Positions 1-10,915 of a stretch of 64,000 nt of DNA are shown here, piece after piece; positions within the stretch are counted from its first letter, which is position 1; every line of letters starts with the position of its first letter. The DNA lies in NCBI GenBank assembly GCA_019426215.1, contig CM033391.1:16480708-16544707 (forward strand), written 5' to 3'. A program made the translations under genes and the position numbers. Origin of the DNA: Buddleja alternifolia. Taxonomy: Eukaryota; Streptophyta; Magnoliopsida; Lamiales; Scrophulariaceae. The notes beneath the pieces are model-generated. The model was not told the DNA's origin, ran no database searches, and was given only the letters and a program-made list of their open reading frames with translations.

Positions 1-1177
1 CCTCTAGATTTTCCCCACCAGAGTCGGATGAGCCTTGTTCCTTGGCATGTCCTTAGAAAAACAATAAATGAGATACATATCACATGTGGCTTCTATGCCA
101 TGGCATTGTTTTAGTTTATAAATCTCATTTTGAATGTTCGGAATATGAACTTTAAAAATTTATATTGGTTTTTGTATGAAAATTGGAAAAATGATTTGAA
201 TGAGTTGCTTTGGACCGTCAATTTATATGCTTAAATGAAAATGTGTTTGGATAAACATAATTTTGGGTAATTTAAATATGAAAAGACATAATTAGAATGA
301 ATGCATTCTTATATAAGTAAGATAAAATGTTGTAAATGATGGATACTCGATAAAATAAAACCAAAAAAGGTTGGCATGAGTGGAAGGAACTCTAGTCACT
401 TAGGCAAGAGGCCTTGTGTCCAAGCCCTTGTGGAGGCAAAAGAAATCCCCGACCATACCTCGAGGGACTAGTTTTGAGATTTTGGGTTTGAGGATACCAT
501 AGAAAACCAAGAAAGAAAAAAGATAAATGAATATTTGAAGTTTTTTGGAAGTTTTGAAAATTCAATAAAATGATTTTTCAGGTTATTTTCAATTTTCGAA
601 TAAGATCCCTTTTTGAGCTTACACTTTCATACTTAGAGATTTCATTTTGCTTTGAAGATTTTACTGTAACACTCGAGGGTTATCTCGAAATTATGGGATT
701 TTTAAAAAAACATGAAATCTTATAAAATTATTTATTTTAGACTGATTGTCCTAAAAAATATCCTTATACATCCACGTTTTAATGATCGGGTCACCCACTT
801 AAAGATGCCCATTCAACCTAACGTTTTTTATGGCATCTTTTTCAACCTGATGTCTGCATTAATGCAAATTTTCAGAAGCAAACTCTTATCCTGAAAATTT
901 CTGAAGTGAAACTATCTAAAGTGTAACCTTCTTAAAAAAGTCTAAGTTGAAGCTTATTTGATTAAACTATATTTATGTCTATATTCTAGTGTGTATGGTA
1001 TAATTTCTATATTTAGTTGAGTTGTAAAGTATCATGGTATTCGAATATGATGGTGTGTATGGACATTAAGATATATCTGTGGTCCAGATGAGACACATAG
1101 GCTATTACATTCGACTCTAAAGCGAGGGTTCTTCTATTCCTTGAAACATCTTGACCTTGATTTACCTGGTTTTATAT
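1..1177. other. Unassigned AT-rich sequence left of the solo LTR
   Basis: No convincing coding region on either strand; the longest open frames are about 60 codons and resemble nothing I recognise. From 666 the sequence starts TGTAACACTCGAGG, which resembles how many plant chromovirus-type Gypsy LTRs begin, so part of this stretch may be an old LTR. No partner copy lies in the window to prove it. Confidence 0.3.
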
Positions 1178-1182
1178 CATAT

Positions 1183-2433
1183 TGATAAGCCCGTATTTTA
1201 AACCTTTTCGGGCGCCTCTTTTCTTGAATTTGGCTCATTTTCTAGTGAATTTTATCCCATATTATACCTTGATTTGTTTTATTTGTGTGTATCAGGTATA
1301 GAACATCATTTGATCCAAAAGATGAGAGAAAAATCAAGAAAAGTGTCAACAAAGGGGTGATGCCGCAACATCACATCAAGGATACCGCGGGATCATTGTG
1401 TATAACGGCTATAAGGCTTGAACTGGGATGCCTCAGCATCCCGACTCCAATGCTGCAGCATCCCGTCCGCGTACAACAACTATTTATACGCATTTTAGGG
1501 CTGAAAATTAGAATTCCACACTTTTTACACCACAAGAATTGAGAGAAAAACATAGAGGAAGAAGAGAAAACCCTAGGAATCAATGAAAAAGCTTGAAGAC
1601 TCCGAATTTGTCTATGAAAATGAAGAATTCAATCAACAATAAGAAATCAAGATTGTAATATGGAGTTTTTCATCTTCTTTTGAGATTAATTCATTGAATA
1701 TGTCTTTTAAAGATTGTTATTACTCTTTCTTTTCGATCATGAACTAAATTCTTTTTACTAAAGCCGTGTGAAGGCCAAACTATGAATTATCGTTTATAAA
1801 ATTTGTGTTTTTGATTATTGCTTGGTATGCTATGTGTTCAATTTGTTGTGTTTAATGCTTATGAGTGCATGATCACCACTTGTTCGATAAATTTCTTAGC
1901 TTAGATTCCGAGAGGATGTAGGTTAAGGATGCTTGGGCAATTGAACATCACATGTTAGAATTGACTAGGGACATATCCGATTCATTTGTGTAGCCTTCTA
2001 GTAATGGAAAATCTCATAAATCATGTTAATGCGTGTTTATTAATTAAATTCTCATATAGGGATATAGGGAATTATTAATTAACATAGATACACTATACCA
2101 AGGGATTCGGTAGTGTATAATTTTGGAGCTTCTGCCATAGCATGATAAGTCATAATTGAATAACACGCTTCATAATCGATAACGAGTAGTTTGGTCGAAT
2201 CACGTGTCTTAGTTATCTCTCTCTCTAATTTTTCAATTTCTACGTGCTTTACACAATTCATTTGCTTTAGTTTAATTTAAACAATCACACCTTAATATTT
2301 GATTTAACTTGGAATTAGGTAACATAGTAGTTTCAATACTTAAATACGTTGTCCCTTGGGTAGATAATCCGGACTTAAAATTTCACTATATTACTTGCAC
2401 GATCTAGTGCACTTGCTAGGTTTTTGCGTGTCA
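1183..2433 (+). mobile_element. Solo LTR of an Athila-related Ty3/Gypsy family
   Basis: The unit starts TGATAAGCC and ends GCGTGTCA, the same terminal pattern as the Athila LTRs at 36551-38231 and 47645-49368 (TGATAAG...GCGTGTCA). It is flanked by a perfect 5-bp target duplication CATAT at 1178-1182 and 2434-2438. Internal blocks match the Athila LTR in order: a 'gtgaaggccaa' block near 1770, a 'gatcacca' block near 1872, an 'aatgcgtg' block near 2030 and a 'gtgcacttgctag' block near 2408. It is about 430 bp shorter and clearly diverged, so it is a sister family rather than a recent copy. No internal region is attached: unequal recombination between two LTRs is the usual origin of such a solo LTR. 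Confidence 0.88.
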
Positions 2434-2438
2434 CATAT

Positions 2439-2840
2439 GATTACATTTTCACGTGTTCATTTTGATGTTATTGATCCTTGATGATACTAAAGTTGTGAGA
2501 GTTTTTCTTTCATTCCTCTGCCTCAATTTCTTAATTGTTTCCATTCTCTATTAATTTTTAGTCATGTTAATTCTTCAATTTTAGGTCTCGATCTCGTAAA
2601 GTTTCATTACTTGATCCATGATCCACGTCAAAGGGTCAATGTTAGCAGTGAAAGGATTCTTGGTATAATTTGATATTGATGTGTCTTAGTCTTTTCCTTG
2701 AATGCAAAGTCCATGAGTACATTTTCCATGAAAGTCATTGGAATAGTTTCAACTCTTGGCTCTCTACTCGCCAGTAAAAGGAGCTAAGTGCTGTTTAGGA
2801 TAAAGTGCTACATGTTTGGGAGTCACCTCTTAGACTAAAG
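2439..2840. other. Unassigned sequence between solo LTR and Copia-1
   Basis: About 400 bp with no open frame of note, no tRNA and no inverted repeat that I can see. It may continue the same host sequence as 1-1177 once the solo LTR is removed. Confidence 0.3.
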
Positions 2841-3369
2841 TGTTGTGAAATTTTTCAAGATTTGCATGCAATAACATAACATATAAATTCTTATAAATTC
2901 TTTAGATTATCATGTGAAACAATTTGTATAAAATAATATAATTTAAAACATATAAAAGTAAGAACGGCTGGCCTGTAGGAGTCACGCCACTTGACGCTGT
3001 CCTAAGATCGTGATGGCCTCCCCTCGTGCAGGTACTGTCGGCTCACCACCACCCCAAGATAAAACCCAAGAAGGCCACACCGGTGTTTTCTTTGTGAGCA
3101 CGTTCACAAGAAAACTTTGTGAACAAGACCTTATCCTAGTTGCCCAAAATATAGAGAAAATATAGAAATGTATGAATGTTGTATGCTTGTGTTGTGTATT
3201 CTAACTAAGACCCCTGGGACCTATTTATAGTGCTAGGATGCATGTTGAAACCTACAAATTAAAAACACAAATAAAAACAATGTGGGAGGTTATGGTCAAA
3301 ATTGTTAATGCAAATAATGTAAAATATTAAATTTGATTTTTGAAGTTTTGAAACTTCTAATTTCCAACA
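2841..3369 (-). repeat. Copia-1 3' LTR (left copy)
   Basis: 529 bp, starts TGTTGTGAAA and ends TTTCCAACA. It matches 10448-10915 over nearly its whole length; the left copy has about 60 extra bases (near 2900-2960) between the 'attctttagattatca' block and the 'cggctggcctgtagg' block. The direction is deduced from the minus-strand coding order. Confidence 0.92.
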
Positions 3370-3399
3370 ATCCCCCACAAGGTTTAAAACTTCAAAATG

Positions 3400-3405
<6 letters not shown>

Positions 3406-3434
<29 letters not shown>
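3406..3434. repeat. (TA)n microsatellite
   Basis: An almost pure run of alternating TA just inside the left LTR of Copia-1. Confidence 0.9.
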
Positions 3435-3438
<4 letters not shown>

Positions 3439-3934
3439 GGCAACTAAATACCATGCAATGGGTGGAGGTGCCTTCCGGGCTTGAACCTACACTTAGTGTT
3501 GATAATTTCCATTTGAGGGAGCCATAATGGACTACGCCTGGAATTAGGTCCCTCGGCCAAACTTCAATACATCACACACACAGTATTGACATCGGTCTCA
3601 GTTCACGGGTTAGCGCATTAAAGGCCCTGCGTTCTAATCTTGATTCTTGTGAGGTCTCTAGGGTTAGCCCAACTCATAGCCACGGCCTATGTATGGCAAC
3701 TCTCACTTAGGTGAAACCTCCAAGGGTACGTGTGAACTCTACCCCGCGGATTATTTCCCGCCTTGGTCTCATTAAGGATCAAAGCCAACCTTAACACACA
3801 CTACAAAAGCACTATCACCATAGGGATGGGAAGGAGACACTCTCCTCATAAATTAGTGCTAAACGAGTCACGCATTATAGGTTGTTCCTACCCATTGAAC
3901 CTTTTTCATGGGATCTCCAATCACAAAGGTTGGG

Positions 3935-4942
3935 TTACTCCCGGAGGTGACTCCCTTGTGGGCTTATGCCCATCCCCCTCGATGATTCATAAACACCCGT
4001 ATTGGGTAGACCTTTAGTCAAATTATCAGCCAAGTTTCTCTCAGGCTTGAAAAAATTAAGTGATACCACATTTCTCTTTATTAAGGATTTTACACTTTTA
4101 TATCTTGCTTGTAAATGTCTACTCATTTTCTTATTAGAATGGGTTTGCTTCACAAGATCTATCACAGCCTCAGAATCACAATGTATAGATATGGCTGGTA
4201 AAGGTTTCTTTACTAAAGGAAAATCGAGTAAAAGGTCTCTTAGCCATTCAGCAGTTGTACAAGTTAAATCTAACGCTATTAACTCAGCTTCCATTGTACT
4301 TCTAGAAATTACAATTTGTTTCTTAGATCCCCAAGTTATTGCTGCTCCTCCCAACATAAATACAAAGCCACTAGTAGATTTTATTTCAGAGCTATCGGTA
4401 ATCCAATTAGCATCACTATACCCTTCAAGTACATTTGGAAAACCTTTATAGTATAAAGAAAAGTTTAGGGTTCCTCTAAGATACTTAAGAATTCTTTCTA
4501 AAACATTTCAGTGTTCTTCTGTAGGATTATGAGTGTATCTACTAAGCCTCCCAACCACATAACATATATCAGGACTAGTTCTATTAGAAAAATACAATAG
4601 TGACCCTATAATTTGAGAATATTTCAATTGTGACACGGGTTCTCCCAAGTTTTTATTTAGATGTACATTAGGATCATAAGGAGTAGACATTATCTTACAA
4701 TCGTAGTAATTAAATTTTTTCAAGAATTTTTCAATAGCAATCGATTGATCTAGTGAGATTCCTTCTTTAGTTCTACTAACTTTCATGCCCAAAATAATAT
4801 GAGCTTCACCCAAATCTTTCATTTCAAAGTTATTAGACAAATAATCTTTCACAGTTTTAATAAAATCCAAATTAGACCCAAAAATTAATATATCATCCAC
4901 ATATAAACATAGTATCACATATTCACCATTTGTTTCCTTAGC
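3935..4942 (-). pseudogene. Copia-1 reverse transcriptase C-terminal part and RNase H
   Basis: The minus-strand frame contains the reverse transcriptase catalytic box LYVDDILIFG at about 4855-4885, followed by the conserved ICYVVGRLSRY region, and ends with Copia RNase H motifs ([19 protein letters not shown]). An in-frame TGA at 4508-4510 stands where related proteins carry a tryptophan (sequence EEH-stop-NVL). The upstream half of the enzyme lies on the far side of the CACTA-like insertion at 6490-6872. The family copies element RNA into DNA in virus-like particles; this copy is broken. Confidence 0.9.
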
Positions 4943-5159
4943 CACTACCACAAAAAAGTCCTATTACAGCGCACCTATGACAGCGATTTTGAAAACTGCT
5001 GTAATAGGGGGCACTCGGTTCGGACATATGACAGCGGTTCAAGCTGAACTGCTGTCATAGGTGTAAAAAAAAATTAAAAAAAAATAAAATTTGAACTTTT
5101 GGCAGCGGTTCGCCCGAACCGCTGCCAAAAGTTCAAATTTTGGGCGGGTTTATTTCAAA

Positions 5160-5450
5160 CCGGCCTCCCCTCTCTCTCACTCTCACTCTCACTCACTCAC
5201 TCTCTCTCTCTCTCTCTCTCAACTCTCTCACCACCACCACCACCGCCGCCGCCGTCCGCCGCCCCTCTCGGTTTCTCTCTCTATTTTTAGATCTACTTCT
5301 CTCTCTCTCTCGGTTTCTCTCTCGATTTCTAGATCTAGTTCTCTCTCTCTCGGTTTCTCTCGGTATAGGACCGCCGCCGCCCACCTCCGCCGCCGCCGAC
5401 GCCCACCTCCGCCTCCGCCGCCGCCGCCTTCTTCCATTTAGTTTTGGTAT
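5160..5450 (+). repeat. CT-rich and CCG-rich low-complexity block
   Basis: Runs of (TC)n with scattered CACTC, then (CAC)n and (GCCGCC)n, alternating with copies of a tcggtttctctc unit. Open frames here are artefacts of the simple repeat. Confidence 0.9.
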
Positions 5451-5464
5451 TTTTTTTAGATAAA

Positions 5465-5469
5465 TATAA

Positions 5470-5506
<37 letters not shown>

Positions 5507-5925
5507 GTATATATAGATGTATGTATATGTGGGTGTATGCATATATGTGTGGATGTATGTATATTTGTGTATGTGTGGGTGTATTTATATTTGTGTATAT
5601 GTGGGTGTATGTGTATTTGTGTATGTGTGTGTATGTATATTTGTGTATGAATATTTGTGTATGAATATTTGTGTATGTATATATGTGGATGGGTGTATGT
5701 ATATTTGTGTATATGTTCATGGGTGTATGCATATATGTGTATATGTTAATGGGTGTATTTGTGTATGTGTGGGTGTGTGTATATTTGTGTATGTATATAT
5801 GTGGATGGGTGTATGTATATTTGTGTATATGTTGATGGGTGTATGTATATTTGTGTATATGTTGATGGGTGTTTGTATATTTGTGTATGTGTGGGTGTAC
5901 GTATATTTGTGTATTTATGAAAATA
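5465..5925 (+). repeat. TATA/CA run followed by a TATTTGTGTATGTG-type minisatellite
   Basis: (TA)n and (CA)n are followed by about 400 bp of imperfect copies of units such as TATATTTGTGTATGTGTGGG, with higher-order blocks of about 50 bp (for example 5790-5880). Both strands stay open because of the repeat, not because of coding. Confidence 0.88.
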
Positions 5926-5942
5926 TTTCTCGGTTGAAATTT

Positions 5943-6230
5943 TGCGGTGTTGGAATGACACGCAATTCACAAGGTCATAGAGAAACGGCATTCTGAACAA
6001 AACGCAAGACTTTGTCTTGCGCTCTCGTGATTTTAGCCATCCGAGATCGTTTAAGGCCTCAAATACGCGTTTTATTACAAAAATACGTATCTTTGTAATA
6101 AAACGCGTATTTGAGGCCTTAAACAATCTCGGATGGCTAAAATCACGAGAGCGCAAATTTTGCGTTTTGTTCAGAATGCCGTTTCTCTATGATCGTGCGA
6201 ATTTTGTGTCATTCCGACATGGCAACATTA
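5943..6230. repeat. Near-perfect foldback of about 2 x 143 bp with no loop
   Basis: The left arm 5943-6086 is the reverse complement of 6087-6230 with few mismatches. Matching blocks include gcattctgaac with gttcagaatgc, cgtgattttagccatc with gatggctaaaatcacg, and ggcctcaaatacgcgtttta with its complement. The centre is the 8-bp palindrome ATACGTAT at 6083-6090. It lies between the minisatellite and the right sub-terminal repeats of the CACTA-like element. It could be an independent foldback element or an internal part of the CACTA element. Confidence 0.88.
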
Positions 6231-6489
6231 TAAACGATAAAATAAAATTTAAAAAAAATAAATAAACCACCCTATGACAGCGGTTCAGCTGGAACCGCTG
6301 TCATAGGGTCCAATTTAATTTTTTTTTTTTTAATAAATGACCCTATGACAGCGGTTCTGCCGAAACCGCTGTAATAGGGTCACCCTACTGCAGCGGTTTC
6401 TATAGAACCGCTGTCATAGGGTTTTGACCTATGCCAGCGGTACCTATGACAGCGGTTCAAAACCGCTGTTATAGGTCATTTCTGTAGTA

Positions 6490-6872
6490 TCGTTTGATTT
6501 AAATCCATTAGCAAGTATAACCTCATTAAACTTTTCATGCCATTGTTTAGGAGCTTGTTTTAAACCATACAACGATTTTACTAATTTAAATACTTTATGT
6601 TCTTGTCCTTTAACTTTAAAGCCTTCAGGTTGTTGCATGTAAATTTCTTCATCTAAATCTCCATTTAAAAACGCCATTTTTACATCCATTTGATGAATTA
6701 TTAATTTATGTATAGATGCTAACGCCAGTAAAGTTCTAATAGTTGAAATTCTAGCGACAGACGAGTAAGTATCAAAATAGTCAATTCCTTCTTGTTGTGT
6801 AAACCCTTTTGCTACTAAACTTGCTTTATATTTATCTATAGACCCATCAGCTTTTAATTTCTTTTTAAAGAT
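6490..6872 (-). pseudogene. Copia-1 reverse transcriptase N-terminal part
   Basis: Minus-strand frame with the Copia motifs YKASLVAKGF, IHQMDVKMAFLNGDL and KSLYGLKQAPKQW. It continues the polyprotein from the integrase segment after an in-frame TAG at 6873-6875 (GCK-stop-IFK, where a tryptophan is expected). It breaks off at GFKSND, where the CACTA-like element entered. Confidence 0.9.
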
Positions 6873-8285
6873 CTATTTACATCCTATCGGCTTACTACCA
6901 GGTGGTAAGTTAGATAATACCCAAGTATTATTTTGAATAATAGAATTATATTCATCATTTATGGCTTCTTTCCAAAAAGGTGCGTCTATAGAAGATATAG
7001 CTTCTTCATAGGTTTGGGGATCTCCTTCAACTACAAAGGTAATAAAGTCATCTCCGAAATTCTTTTCTACTCTAGGCCTCTTACTTCTTCTTAATTCTAT
7101 AGATTCTTTTTCCTTGTTTTCTAAAATTGAACTGTTAGATGATTCACCTATATAAGATTCTATTCTTGGTGTTTCTAATTCACTTGTAATTTTAGTCTTA
7201 AAAAGGAAAACATCTTCAAAGAAAGTTGCATCTCTAGCCTCAATAATTGTGTTATCAGAAATACCACTAACATCAGAATTAACCACTAAAAATCTATTCG
7301 CACTACTATTTTGAGCATATCCGATAAATATAGCATCTATTGTTTTAGGACCTATTTTCTTTCTTTTAATATCAGGTATAGCTACTTTTGCTAAACACCC
7401 CCACACTTTAAGAAAATTCAGGTTAGGGGCTCTCTTTTTCCATAATTCAAAAGGAGTTTTATCATTATCTTTAACAATCACACGATTAAGTATAAAACAC
7501 AAAGATAAAATAGCTTCCCCCCAAAAGTTTTCAGGTGCTCCAGAATTTAATAACATAGAGTTAACCATATCCATTAACGTCCTATTTTTCCTTTCAGCTA
7601 CTCCATTTGATTGAGGTGAATAGGGAGGTGTGAATTCATGTTTAATACCATTTTCTTCACAAAATTTTTCTAACTCACCCGAAGAATATTCTCCTCCTCT
7701 ATCTGGCCTTAATATTTTAACTTTTTTCTCTAATTGGTTCTCAACCTCAGTTTTATAAATCTTAAATTTTCCAAAGACTTCATCTTTAGACTTAATAAGA
7801 TAAATATAACAATATTTAGAAAAGTCATCTATAAATGTTACAAAATATTTATTTCCACCTCTAGTTGGAGTTCTATTTGAATCACACACATCACTATGGA
7901 TAAGTTCTAAGATAATTGAATCTCTGTGAACCGATTTATAAGCTCTTTTTGTTTGTTTAGCTTGTACACATATTTCACATTTATGATCAGTATTTACTTG
8001 AGATCTTGGAATTAATCCTAAATCCATAAGTCTCTTAACTTTTATATTACTAACATGTCCTAATCTTTTATGCCATAAAATATTAGATTCAATATTAAAA
8101 ATAAAGGAGGAATTTTCTTCATCATTCAAAATATTTATTTTAAACAAACCATCACTTACAAAGCCTTTTCCAATAAAATCATTCTTTCTAGTTATTACAA
8201 CTTTATTAGACTCCATAACTAGTTTATAACCATTTTCAACTAAACAAGACTCACTAACTAAATTTCTTCTCACTTCAAGTACGTG
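6873..8285 (-). pseudogene. Copia-1 GAG-pre-integrase and integrase core
   Basis: On the minus strand: a GAG-pre-integrase zinc-binding region (LWHKRLGHVS, CEICVQAK); then the integrase core with all three acidic positions visible, in LIHSDVCDS, in LRPDRGGEY and in NGVAERKNRT; then the KVWGCLA region and the start of the reverse transcriptase (WKEAINDEY). In the second motif RPD replaces the usual RSD, but the aspartate is kept. The segment is in the same frame as gag and is separated from it only by a TGA at 8286-8288. The enzyme class inserts element cDNA into the genome; this copy is a fossil. Confidence 0.92.
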
Positions 8286-9431
8286 TCACACTCCATCTAG
8301 GGTTGATATCTTTCCGGACGTCATCTTTAACTCAACGCTCTCGATCCCATGTATTTGTGCGACAGTGTTGTTTCCTAGTGTCACGCTTCCTCCACTTGAG
8401 TTCTGATATGTTTTAAACATTGATTTTTCAAAACAAATATGAATATTAGCTCCTGAATATAACCACCATTCATTATTTTTATATGTAAAGTTTATTAAGG
8501 GAGTTATAGATTCTAACCTGATAGATGGTTCTCCATTGACCAACATGTTTACTTCTTGATTATTATGCTTAGAATTGAACCTAGGGTTGAACTTCTCGGT
8601 CTTCTTGTAGTAATAGTCTTTAGCCATATGATTAGTTCTTCCACACACGAAGCAGGGCTTCTCTATCTTTTCTTTGCCTTTATTATCCTTATAGTTTTGT
8701 GTCTTAAATCGATTATTATTATTATTATTATTATTGTGACGGTAGTCTTTCTTCCAATTCTTGTTGTTAATTTTAAACCTATTTCCCCTAGGCTTGAACC
8801 TATTTCGGTTATAGTTTCTTTTATCTTCCACTAAGTTAGCCTTAGCTTTCAACCCTTCTTGTTTAATGTTAATCCTATGTTGTTCTTCTACCCTCAAGGA
8901 TTTAAAGACTTGACTTAAAGTTAAAGACCCTTGTTGATGTCTAAGACCTCTAGCAAAATTAGACCATGAAGGTGGGAGTTTATCAATTAGACATGAAACT
9001 TTATAATCTTCACTAAATTTTGACCCTCTTTCTTCTACAGGTTTTAGTAAGTCTTGAAATTCATGAATTTGTTCATTAATAGACTTTTCATCAACCATTA
9101 TATATCTTCTAAAAGTAGAGGCATTAAATCTAACAATTCCCGCATCATCAATTCCATAATCGGCTTCTAAGGCATCCCAAAGCTCCTTAGCACTAGTAAA
9201 AGTAAGGTAAACATCGTAAAGTCTTTCAAACAAAGCACTAAGAATACGATTACAACAATGATAGTTTACATTTTCAGGGGTTTGCCAAGAGCTTGATTCA
9301 ATATTTTCATCTATGGCAGACATAAACCCAAGAACGGTTAACCAATATTTCATTTGGTTTTGCCATCTTTTAAAGTTTAATCCGTTAAATTTCTCTGGTT
9401 TAACACTACTAGCATCTTCACGAGATGCCAT
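8286..9431 (-). pseudogene. Copia-1 gag and protease
   Basis: Starts at MASREDAS (ATG at 9429-9431). It contains the Copia gag domain (KPEKFNGLNFKRW, then LWDALEADYG), a basic asparagine-rich stretch, and a zinc knuckle CFVCGRTNHMAKDY whose fourth metal ligand is tyrosine instead of cysteine. The protease motif reads WWLYSGANIHIC, so the catalytic aspartate of the DSG/DSGA motif is replaced by tyrosine. It ends at an in-frame TGA where related proteins have tryptophan (LDGV-stop-HV). In live elements gag forms the particle and the protease cuts the polyprotein; both are damaged here. Confidence 0.92.
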
Positions 9432-10447
9432 TGTACTTTTTATTTTAAGTTAATTAGTAATGATAGGTAATAATAAGGGCAAAGAAACGATGTAAATCTT
9501 AATCACTTAACTGTAGGATTCAATAAAATAACGTCAATACTTAATCACAATAGGATTGGCTTTCAAGTCACAGATATTTCACAGCAGCAAATAAAATTAA
9601 TAACAGATAAAAGCAATATCAGATTTAGTCATCAAATAACATACGATATTATTCTTGAAATAATTGTAAATATTCAATGAGTCACTACCACTATTTTCAA
9701 ATCAATTAACGGTTTCAAGGACTAATATTGACACAAGAAATAAATAGCAATTTTACCGTTCTAGTGACCGTAAATGAAAGATGTCTACGATTATTAATTA
9801 CAAGATTTGCAAGTGCACTATCTTTTCTTTTATGTCGAAAATATGAAATTATAATTTAATATTCTAAAGTAGACACTAGCACATAAACTAGCCTATTGGG
9901 ATGCTAGCTGTCAAAAGTTTAAGTGAATTTTTTTTTTAATTATGATTATTATTATTTTTTAATTATCTATAAAACAATTATCAAAATTTGATACAACCTT
10001 AATGTATTTAGTAATTTGTTATTAATAATTCTGTGAACAAAGATTTTCAGAAATCATATACCTATTAGACAATTGCAAAACTGAACATTATTTTAATCTC
10101 ATTAATCATAAAAGCAGATTCAAATGTTCCAAATAATTTAAAAGGTAGTAATATATAGTTCTTCTAGTACAGTGTTCAAGAATGAATTCTCTGGACTCTA
10201 GGATTGTGGAAGCAAAATTTGAATCTAAAATTTTTTACTGCAAAGACACAATATGTAATTTTGTAAATGTATTTGTTTAAAATTTGACACAACTTTTGTT
10301 TACCTACTGTTGATAAGAAAGACTGTTAAAAGTATAGTTATCAGCCAATCAGGCAAACAGAAGGCATGCAAACGACAAGGCAATTACAAATTCATAGAGT
10401 TAAAATTACTATAGAAACACAACTTCAGCACAATCACGATCTTAGAT
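9432..10447 (-). other. Copia-1 leader between 5' LTR and gag
   Basis: About 1 kb of AT-rich untranslated leader. No open frame of interest, and no clear match to the common initiator-Met primer-binding sequence next to the LTR at 10447. Confidence 0.6.
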
Positions 10448-10915
10448 TGTTGTGAAATTTTTCAAGATTTGCATGCAATAACATAACATATAAATTCTTT
10501 AGATTATCACGGCTGGCCTGTAGGAGTCACACCACTTGACGCTGTCCTAAGATCGTGATGGCCTCCCCTTGTGCAGGTACTGTCGGCTCACCACCACCCC
10601 AAGATAAAACCCAAGAAGGCCACACCGGTGTTTTCTTTGTGATCACGTTCACAAGAAAACTTTGTGAACAAGACCTTATCCTAGTTGCCCAAAATATAGA
10701 GAAAATATAGAATTGTATGAATGTTGTATGCTTGTGTTGTGTATTCTAACTAAGACACCTAGGACCTATTTATAGTGCTAGGATGCTTGTTGAAACCTAC
10801 AAATTAAAAACACAAATAAATACAATGTGGGAGGTTATGGTCAAAATTGTTAATGCAAATAATGTAAAATATTAAATTTGATTTTTTGAAGTTTTGAAAT
10901 TTCCAATTTCCAACA
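10448..10915 (-). repeat. Copia-1 5' LTR (right copy)
   Basis: 468 bp, TGTTGTGAAA...CCAACA, homologous to 2841-3369. In element orientation it would carry the promoter of Copia-1. Confidence 0.92.

Larger units (their letters stand above)
4943..6489. mobile_element. Non-autonomous CACTA-like DNA transposon inside Copia-1
   Basis: The left end reads CACTACCACAAAAAAGTCC; the right end read inward is TACTACAGAAATGACC, close to the CACTA terminal pattern. Both sub-terminal regions are packed with direct and inverted copies of CTATGACAGCGGTT and its complement (for example 4973-5060 and 6270-6470), typical of CACTA transposase-binding regions. It interrupts the reverse transcriptase between the GFKSND segment (right) and the VAKETNGEY segment (left). 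The first and last bases are uncertain by a few positions, and I could not settle a 3-bp target duplication. It encodes no transposase; the middle is microsatellite and foldback DNA. Confidence 0.72.
2841..10915 (-). mobile_element. Copia-1: Ty1/Copia LTR retrotransposon, decayed, split by a CACTA-like insertion
   Basis: Two homologous direct repeats (2841-3369 and 10448-10915, each TGTTGTGAAA...CCAACA) flank minus-strand Copia coding sequence in the order gag, protease, integrase, reverse transcriptase, RNase H (high to low coordinate). The flanks TAAAG (2836-2840) and TAAAT (10916-10920) agree at 4 of 5 bases and are a plausible mutated target duplication. A purine-rich tract, TTGTGGGGGAT on the minus strand, abuts the left LTR at 3370, as a polypurine tract should. 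Three in-frame stops, a lost protease aspartate and a transposon inside the reverse transcriptase show it cannot move by itself. Confidence 0.93.

Noticed and set aside
4002..4451. 149-codon plus-strand frame
   Set aside because: It is the antisense shadow of the Copia-1 RNase H.
5193..5732. Long overlapping open frames on both strands
   Set aside because: They are produced by CT, CCG and TATTTGTG simple repeats with no stop codons; composition is not protein-like.
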